From Takakia lepidozioides (Eukaryota > Streptophyta > Takakiopsida > Takakiales > Takakiaceae), in assembly GCA_030704615.1 (NCBI GenBank), contig CM060734.1:30644042-30708041 (forward strand): a stretch of 64,000 nucleotides of DNA, written 5' to 3'. A program made the translations under genes and the position numbers. Shown here in pieces: positions 1-8,016 of this stretch (position 1 is the first letter of the stretch; each line of letters starts with the position of its first letter). The notes under the pieces were generated by a model that worked only from the letters and a program-made list of their open reading frames with translations, was not told where the DNA came from and ran no database searches.

Positions 1-1238
1 TCCGTGTAGGTCGTCTCAAATTTACCAGTTGTTGAAGGGGGATCACAGTAGGAGAACTCCAATACATCTACTTCACACCACACTCCCCCAGGCCCCTGCA
101 TTTAATCAAGCAAATTTAACAACCTCAAGGGCTGTAGGTTCCAAGGGTAGCAATGCACTTACAGGGAAGCTAGCTTTTGATACAGACATCTACTCGACCT
201 TTCCAGGTGTACCCATGTGCGCCAACAAAAATTAGCTCTGTAAACCTGTCTTACTTATATAAAGGGGGTCCTCTTTCACACTTGCCACCTGTATAAAATA
301 TGATCAGCACCACTCCTCCTTAAAGAAAGGTCTCTAAGACCTCACTTAACATTTAAAACACCTGGCTGATCTACGCCTTACCAGTGTGAACATGTGAGAC
401 ATCCAAATAAGTTGCAACAACAAGGAAAGAGGGAGGGACGCTGGATTTAGACGTCCACGGGTGCATACTAACATGGAAGTAGCACATCATATATTCGTTC
501 GCAGAGATTGAACAGCCTTCCTCCAAGACACTGGACATCCCATGATAGACTATACTACTTAGAAAGAATCCTAAATTTGGAGATGCCATGTGCAACACCT
601 AACATCTCTTCGACGCAAGCTCCCCGGACCCATTTCGGCAATATGACGAAGGTGGATATCATGCTAATCATAACAGCTAGATCATCTGTGTAGAGATTAT
701 AGACATCTGTATAGAGATTATAGACGACAGTGGCAACGTGTACCTCGAGGACTTTTGGAATCTTCTGAATGTCAAGGAGCCACTGTGTATGAACCTTCCG
801 AGCTACGAAGACAATGATAGCTGGAATTGCAGTAAGGGCCCCCCGCCTTATGCGGAAGCCAAGAGAAGAGCCAATACTGTGGCGGTGAAGTGAGGTGCTG
901 TGAAAGGCCCGAATTGTTAAGAGATCAAGCAGCGTCACAGCTCGTTGCCCTTTCGGCACTGGACCACCATTCTCCAGCTCTTCCTCCTCCTGCAGACTCG
1001 TAAAGTAGGCCGCTCTGTCTTCTGAAAAGGAACCTGTAAGTCTGCCAGAAGGTGGCCAAAAAACATATGCACCACTGCTATCGTTCGGCCTAGCCGATGG
1101 CTGAGCCTGCAGGGTGGGGCTCGTTGAATACACAGGACGATGACCAGAGAAGCGCATCCAGTCGTCCTCTATCCCCAAAATTGAGGGGGAGGCAGGAGAG
1201 CGTCGCTGTGTGGCAGGCCGGAGAGATGTGATGTCCAT
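1..1238 (-). CDS. NAL1: NAL1-like trypsin-family protein, N-terminal two exons (runs off window)
   Basis: Two exons are visible on the minus strand. Exon 1 is 1238-744: ATG at 1238, 165 codons, donor GT directly after a Glu codon. Exon 2 is 95-1, after an AG acceptor in phase 0, and leaves the window. Exon 1 encodes a variable Ser/Pro-rich N terminus and then the conserved block LLDLLTIRAFHS, GFRIRRGALTAIPAIIVFVA and RKVHTQWL. Exon 2 continues with GPGGVWCEVDVLEFSY. These blocks are diagnostic of the plant NARROW LEAF1 / 'trypsin family protein' group, putative serine proteases that act in leaf, vein and auxin-related development in angiosperms. The catalytic triad lies beyond the window, so activity cannot be judged. 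The intron (96-743) carries a short direct duplication at its 5' end (about 690-730). About 1.5 kb of leader or intergenic DNA separates it from LPA3. The family call is firm; the gene symbol is by homology only. Confidence 0.85.
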
Positions 1239-2800
1239 CTCTTCACTCAAAATCTATTACCGGATGCTTCCCTTTGGACTCACTTAAACATGAGAGCTTC
1301 CACCCTTACTTTCTGGGTTCAAGCAACCCATCTTTGGAACTCGTAAATATTCAGCTACTTCAAGCAACCCAGTGCTACAGTCCCGCAAAGCAAACACATC
1401 TTGGCAACTCGTGTTGAACTACTTCAAGCAACCTACTACAGTCCCGGAGTTACACTGAGGAGTGACATACACTGAGCTGCGACAAAACTTAGGCAGATCG
1501 GTTATATCATATCAGAACAAGTGAGAGAGATCTACAAGACGGTGGACAATTTGTTGCAGACACTGCAGTGACTCTGAGTGACTGTCCTCATCCTCGACTT
1601 CGTAAACAAGAGGATTCTTTCAGAGCGAAACAGTGCAGACGGCTCGTTATCATTGCAGCTCTGGAACATATATATGTGACACCAACATCCCCCAACCTAA
1701 GCTGACGTAAGAGATATACGTAATGAGTGTTGTTAGGGGCGCCGCCAAACAGATTATGAAGTTGAGAGCCAACCAAATGTCCTCCGTATCTAGAATTGCA
1801 CCCAATCCATGGCCGCCACCACACTGTGGTCACATGGCTTCACTCACATCTGTTTGACAGGTCATGGCTCCTTTTCTGAGCATAATAAGACCATCAGTAC
1901 AAAACAAACCTCCAGTGAGGGCGGTGTGTTCATTTTGCTTTATTTCCTTTTCAGGACACAATAACTCCTCTTCAGTGGCTCAACGTAAGGCCCCCCCCTT
2001 CAAATGTGATCGATCAAAATGCTGGGCCTGCACGCGAGAGCGTCCATGAAAGCAGGAAAGTAGAGATGGGAAGTTACGGTATACTATACACCGTGAAAGT
2101 CTTTTTGTCTGGACAGATGGGGGGATACCGACTTGACAGGTTGCAGTACCATAGACGGCTCACAAACCATCCAACAATATTTGCAGACGACTCGGCAGGT
2201 ACTGAACGGCCTTCATACTTCATACCTACCTCTGCGTAGTGATGGAGCCAACCCGATCACCATCTGTGGTGAAATTTCGATGACAAATCTCGATGATGCA
2301 GTTTGGAAGGTTTCAATCTTGCAAGCCACATGGCCGACGGAACGTTTGACCTCATGCATTACAGTATGAGAGCTCACTGGGAGCATTAATCTACACTCAA
2401 CTCCTCGTAACTGGAGGTCATTGGCTGCTTGCCAGCCCTGGGGACATGCCAGGGCGTCTGTAGTCTATACCACACCGTGATGTAACAGATCTGAGGTAAA
2501 AGGCTGGCGGAGGGCTGATACATACATAATTCTTTGCAACATGGTGTGAGCAGTACGAGAATGTTGTTATACTTTACCCGCAAGGGTATGCCATAACCAA
2601 CCTTGCAAGACCGTACATTCTGTCCCTCTATTTACTCTCTTGAGCCAACCATGTGTGAAAATGACAGTCTGTCGACAAAGGCAAGCTCTTAGTGAAAACA
2701 AATCTTGAAGTAGCTCTTCTTCACCCAGCAAGTACAATGTCACATCGCCTGACCCGAGTAAGTGTCGCGTAACTTCACCAACCCACATTTACTTAGTACC
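1239..2800. other. intergenic/leader DNA with a short tandem repeat
   Basis: No convincing coding region is visible between the NAL1-like start and the LPA3 stop. A degenerate direct repeat at about 1300-1450 (copies near 1310, 1360 and 1425 sharing 'acttcaagcaacc') probably lies in the NAL1 leader. Short open frames here have no recognisable domains. Confidence 0.4.
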
Positions 2801-5800
2801 CTATGCAAAGGGCAAAATACTCAAAGCCACCTCCTTCAAGGAAGGCATAGTTGGCTGCTGATGCACAAGCACATACTCATCCTGTACCTTGCGCAATACT
2901 TGCCAGGGACCTGGGTAAGCCCTGCCCCAACCCTCATCACCATCCAGCACTATTAGCAGTATGCTATATCCGGTACCTACTCTTGAACCTCAGAGAAGGG
3001 CACACTACAACCGGTAATCAACTGCATTGAGAAAGAGGTATCCCATGCTAAAGATCCACAAATTGACTTTTGAGCAAGAGACTAGTGCATGCCAGCAGCT
3101 CCTCAACAGCCAGAAGCCAACCATTCGGGAGGCTGAGGGGTTCTTACCTGAACAGTATCCCACCAGATCGACCCTTGAAGTTGTGGATGTAATAAACAGT
3201 CTCAAACTTGGGGAGAAACCTCTTTGCCAATGCTCCAAGCTTTGGATAAAAGAAGGAAGGATAGTCTAATGTGGTCACATTAATGTCTCAACAACATGTG
3301 CACCCTCCACACTTGCAACTTTTATAACAAAGAAAGAGTAATTTCAAAACATTCATTGCTAGAAAAATGACTCAATAGTTGACACAGCTTGACCCAGCTA
3401 GGATCTGAAGCTTGGTTAAAATATGACATGGCATAGGTCACAGTGAATGAATAGAGGGGCTGTCCATGCCCTACACATCATTCTCTAGGTCAGGATAATA
3501 ATAATAATATATGACGCCTCCCGAAGGAAGCGTAAATTATGGTGTCTCTTGACCCCGAAGGGCTAGTGCCTTCCAGTAGGGAGGTGGACACCTTTGCACC
3601 AATTGGTGGATTGAACCCACAACCACTTCTGAGGTGGTATGTGCCCATTACCGCTGGGCTACAACTTGGTTGTACTAGGTCAGGAAATTGCAAGGCAAAG
3701 TATGAGAAGACTAGACTCCCATGTCGAAATAAAAAAAGTTATCAAGTATACAGCCACTACGAATTCGATCAAGCTCGCCATTGAACACAATGATGGGACG
3801 ACATGACGTTAATGCTGCATCCCTGTAAAGCTCCTCCACCGCTAACATCTCTGCATACCCACAAAGAAAGAACAGTATGCTTACGACCTACTTCAACAAA
3901 GAACATCCAATTTGCACCAGAAAGTCTAACAACATCCTTCAATCTCCTTCAGCAGTAGCCTTCAAGCTCATAGGAACTGCTACCTCTCAGAAGCCTAAGG
4001 AAGTTGAAGGACACCATTGACATAAAGGAGAGAGATCATGAAGTTGAAGGGTACCATTGACACTGAAGTAGGGATAAGCAATCACAAAGAGTTTGTCACT
4101 TGGTTGTGCCCTGTCAGCCATCCGCACCTTCCGGCTGAAACCAAAGTCTTCTAACCCTGAAGGACTCGTCAAATAGAACTTGAAGGACGTTCCCCAAAAC
4201 ACATTGTTTTCGGCTGAATCAACCTCATCCACATCTGGGAAGAACTGCATCCGATCATTCATCACTTGTCAGTACATCATCTATCTTGAATTTCTGGCAA
4301 TCTCAAAATCAAAGAACTAACTGACATGACCAAGTGTAGACTTACTATGCGAGTACTTGCTGCCTGGTCCCCAAGAGCGAAGACCCTACAGAATTCACAC
4401 ACCAAGAACATGCTCATACTCATCTCTACGCCTCCCTCCGTGTCACCTGCATTTGCACCAAGGCCGTATGGATAACATCAAGCGCTACCACCAAATCTCA
4501 CATCTGTTTGCTCTTCCCAACTTTTATGCATGCTTCATCAAATTCCTCCACACTGTTTCTGACTGTTGGAGCTTAGTCACTGTCACACCTGCGACACAAT
4601 TCCACTAACCAAGCAATTTCTCCAAACATTTTCCCTTATTTATGGCATGGGAAGAATTTGTGACATAATTTCCATTCCATGACTAATATGAAGATATGTA
4701 GACCCAAGTTGCAGGAGAAGCACATCCAAGCACCATGGAAGACTTGTTTTGAACACTTACCAATTTGATAAAACTATTGGGCAGTTCAATCACCTGGGAC
4801 AGAATCAAGCCCGCCTGTTGGAAACTCTATTTCCTGCTCCCACCAGAGATGGCCCATGCCATTCTGTTTCACTTCCTTTCACAGATTTACAACTGCAAGC
4901 ATAATTGAGTAACTTAACAATTCCCCCACCGAAAAGAAAACCAGTACAAATTTTGATAGCAACGCACCAGCAACATTTTGTTGTCTTTCAGAGCAGCCTG
5001 TGTAGCTTCTTTCACCTGTGAACCCACCTGCAGTCATGAAGTTGTACACACATTCAGTTGCATCTCAGCTCCCACAGATTTTGTACTGATAGTTGAAACA
5101 TGCATATTTCACCCCAAGCCCCCCTTAAGAGCCTTGTCCTTGAGTGCTTTCTAGGATAATGCTCACAACTGACATTTTACAGCCTAACTATGTTATGCAT
5201 TATCATCTCTGCTGGAAAACAGAACAACAAAGATAAGTTAAACACCTCCTAGATGTGCTAAGGCTGAAAACATGCCCAATGGCATTAGTAGCAGGGCCAG
5301 AACTGCTTGCTCAAAAATGTCCAGCTACAGGGCAGCTCTGTAGTGACAGGTAGATTTGGTGCCAACATGCTCCTGCTGATATTGTTCGGTGTACACCGTC
5401 TCTTTACACTGTCTCTTAAGGGATGGAAAAGGGCCTCTTAGGTGAGTGAAGTGTGCTTCTCTCTCTTTCCAAGAAAATAAATTTAAAAATCACCATTGAG
5501 AGAATGGATGACGTACTTCCTACCTGCCCAATTAGCTGTGCATAATCACGAGGAAACTCAACCAGCTTGGGGGCAGTCTCTGGCTTCTTCTCAGAAGGTG
5601 ATTGACTCCGCGCAGCAAAATCTCTTGTCCTCAGTTTTCTACCCTGAAATCTTGAAAGGCAGGAAGGGTGCTTCTGTCCCAATGTCTCGGTCCTTACTTG
5701 ATAGTAGGATGATGTCAGTCCGGCCCCCCACACCAATTCTTGACCCCTTCCATAACGTGTTTCAAGCTGCACAAACCACCCAGTTTGCATGATAAGATCC

Positions 5801-6203
5801 AGAAATTTACTTCCAGCTACTAAACACCCCCAAAAAGAATCCCTTGGGCTTTCACAATATTGCGATACACCTTAACATATTGACCATGTTTGACCCTTTT
5901 TGAAGGAATCCCTGCTGAAAGCCCGACATGCTGTGACATGCTTCTAGAAGGTGTAAAAAATCGGTCGTGAAAAGCAACTCACTTATGCATCCAAGCCCTC
6001 CTTTCCAGCAGAGAGCTAGAGGCAATTGAAAATACACCTGAAACAGCTTTGGTAACTCCACCCGGGTGATCGTGGCAGATCACGCAACTAGAACTGGAGA
6101 AAAGTACCTTGGGGGGGAGCCACAGACGTTGACGATGCTGAGGGCAGGAGTAGGCAGCAGAATGTGGGCCGCAATACAAGGTGGCGGCTGTATGGAGCAG
6201 CAT
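2801..6203 (-). CDS. LPA3: LPA3-like DUF1995 protein (chloroplast, photosystem II assembly)
   Basis: Nine exons can be placed by homology and GT/AG borders: 6203-6108, 5766-5524, 5015-4968, 4833-4794, 4446-4346, 4244-4055, 3850-3752, 3265-3148 and 2921-2801. They total 1056 nt, in phase throughout, giving 351 residues and ending in TAG. The first ~100 residues look like a transit peptide. The DUF1995 core follows: EFPRDYAQLIGQ, VKEATQAALKDNKMLL, EIEFPTGGLDSVPG, FFPDVDEVD, LEDFGFSRKVRMADRAQP, LFVIAYPYFSVN, IIVFNGELDRIRSGY, FETVYYIHNFKG and AYPGPWQVLRKV. In Arabidopsis, LPA3 is a stromal factor helping CP43 insertion into photosystem II; the same role here is inference. Exon 1 is the least certain, but its donor after codon 32 matches phase. 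A SINE sits in intron 7. The gene is transcribed divergently from the PDF-PPR gene. Confidence 0.88.
3496..3674 (-). mobile_element. tRNA-derived SINE in LPA3 intron
   Basis: A 179 bp element is flanked by a perfect 11 bp target-site duplication, CTAGGTCAGGA, at 3485-3495 and 3675-3685. On the minus strand it starts with a tRNA-like head: A box TAGCCCAGCGG (3661-3651) and B box GGTTCAATCC (3617-3608). It ends in a short ATT-repeat tail (about 3511-3496). The body includes a motif 'cccttcggggtc'. It lies wholly inside the LPA3 intron 3266-3751, opposite to no coding sequence. A fragment of the same family recurs at about 11505-11600. Confidence 0.85.
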
Positions 6204-6518
6204 GGCTGCGGCAGCAGAGCTTGGCAGATGCTCTCAAAGTATTTTGTTGGTGCTCATGTTTATGAGCTGCTCCTTTGAACGGATGAGATTAGTCGGACAA
6301 CCATCCAACGGATTAACTTCCGCATCTCACGATAGAGATAAGATTCGTCCGAAATTCGAAGAGTATGTGAGGATTCAATGCGATGTAAGAAGAATGTGAT
6401 GAGTTGCAGCTGATCTGTGCGTGATCCTTGAGCTGGATCATCATGTTGACGAGGCAATCGTTTCTTGCATCAGGTCGAACTGCATGAGGTGGTACTGTTT
6501 TCTGTCACACTGGTGAGG
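6204..6518. promoter_or_regulatory. short divergent promoter region between LPA3 and the PDF-PPR gene
   Basis: About 0.3 kb separates the LPA3 ATG (6203, minus) from the first plausible ATG of the PDF-PPR gene (6519, plus; an in-frame upstream start at 6465 is possible). Both products are predicted to be organelle-targeted, so a shared bidirectional promoter is plausible. No clear TATA box was identified. This is inference from spacing and orientation. Confidence 0.4.
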
Positions 6519-7784
6519 ATGGCAGCGTGCTCCGGCATTCTTCTGAGCGCGCATGTGGAACCCATGCCCAAAAGCCCGTCTTCTCGTTCCGGTCATGCCA
6601 GAGGCCTCACTTCTTGTAGCAGATTAAGGGGCTCGGCTGTGGAGCTGAAAGCGGCATCATCTTATGCAATTCGCCATGAATTGTGTCTCTTGCAAGTGAC
6701 GACTACGGCGCCTCCCAAGCATTCCGGGATGCCCATGAAATTAGGTACTAACGCGGAACACTTCACGGTTTTTTTTTTTGGCAATGTCAGATCCAGGCTT
6801 GGAATTGTCGTTTGAGCGATCCAGCAGAAACTAATCTAAATCGGTTGGAAGAAACAGACGCTATCATCTTGGACATAGAACAACGCTGGAACATGGAACA
6901 ATTGTGGCAGGAGTTCCTTACAGTTCCTTCACAATGGTGGGACTACAGCATTGGCAAGGTGCGCTTTTCTTCATGTAGGCTGTGAGGGAGTCCATCAAGG
7001 AGGGAGTTTGACTGGCTCTAGTGTGATAATATGTTTTGGACTCCCTAGTCGTTAACTTGAGTTAGAATTTCTGTTTGATCTGCTGTCAGTATCATAAATT
7101 TGTTCTTGCTAAGTAGGAGATGTAAGAAGGATTTTCCCTGGAGTTAGTACTTGGGAGGGTTGATTGGTCTTAGGAAGCTGTGGTTACATCTCCGGTTGCA
7201 CCCTTGTGGTTTTCACAGACAAATCCAGAATTCCAGACTGCAGACACAAGCAGTGCACACAAGAGTTGCTTTGGATGGAGGGTGACCTCCTTGGTTGAAA
7301 GAAAAGATATTTCCCATGACACAAGGTCAAGAACAGTCCCCTGATGGTTCCTCAGAGTGCGGTTCTAATTCTGGTGTGGATGGTGGAGCTCCTTCAAAGT
7401 TTGAAGATGGAAATGAGCATGACTGGACCCCGGTGGTTTTCTCAGACCAATCCAAGATCACCGGACTACAGACATAATCAGCACACACAAGAGGTTCTTT
7501 GGATTGAGGGTTGTTTGAATCCTCCTTGGGTGAAAGAAAAGCTAGCTTCTGCCGTGACCAAAGGTCAAGCACAATGTGGTGAGGGCACCTCCTTCTTCAA
7601 CACATCTAGGCTGTCTCCTATCAGAGCTGCCCCTACTTTTCTATGGTGGTTCAAAGCGTTTTGGCCATGTTACTGCCAATGGCATGCAGGCAAACATATG
7701 AGGACTGGAAATAGAACTGAGGACAAGCTTTGGAAGGAGTATGTTTCGAATCCGAGCCAATTATGTGCCACTCAAGGCAGAAAG
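6519..7784 (+). CDS. 5' exons of the PDF-motif/PPR gene (OSB-type PDF motifs)
   Basis: The exon ending at 6958 (donor after AAG) encodes LWQEFLTVPSQWWDYSIGK. The next in-phase exon, 7446-7784 (113 codons), starts TNPRSPDYRH, continues VLWIEG and PPWVKEKL, and ends with a second block LWKEYVSNPSQL plus donor. Together these form one complete PDF motif and the first half of a second. The PDF motif is the signature of plant organellar single-stranded DNA-binding (OSB) proteins. The region from the ATG at 6519 is Arg/Ser-rich and could be a targeting peptide. Its frame changes at an 11-T run near 6768-6778, so the junction between this N terminus and the 6791-6958 exon is unresolved (intron, homopolymer error or frameshift). 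No OB-fold, which OSBs normally carry, was seen. Confidence 0.6.
7219..7300 (+). pseudogene. decayed duplicate of a PDF-motif exon
   Basis: After a CACAG acceptor-like site, this stretch is closely similar to the start of the functional-looking exon at 7446 (shared words such as 'cacacaagag' and 'ctttggat'). One base is missing near the start, and about six are missing before the Pro-Pro-Trp codons, so no frame reads through the motif. It lies in the intron 6959-7445. The upstream and downstream sequence is also duplicated at a spacing of about 227 bp, pointing to a tandem exon duplication followed by decay. Confidence 0.6.
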
Positions 7785-8016
7785 GTGCATGCCTGTTGCG
7801 TTGAAGCAAAAGCAGACACTTTTTTCAGTGATTGCTCTCTCCTTAACACACATTTCTGAAGTTTTGTCAGCAATTTAGCATAGGAACTAGTGTGTGGTAA
7901 GTAGGGGTGGGGTGTTTCCTAGATAAATTTTTGGTTGTCTTTCAGCTACTAGTAGCAAGGGGCAGGATCTATGGATTGTTGCCAATGATGGAGGCAGGGA
8001 TGGAGTGTGGTTGCAG

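Noticed and set aside
1588-2788. Several 60-80 codon frames between NAL1-like and LPA3
   Set aside because: There is no similarity to known proteins, no splice partners, and they overlap on both strands.
6465-6815. Independent 116-codon plus-strand gene
   Set aside because: It is better explained as the 5' targeting region of the PDF-PPR gene; no stand-alone domain is seen.
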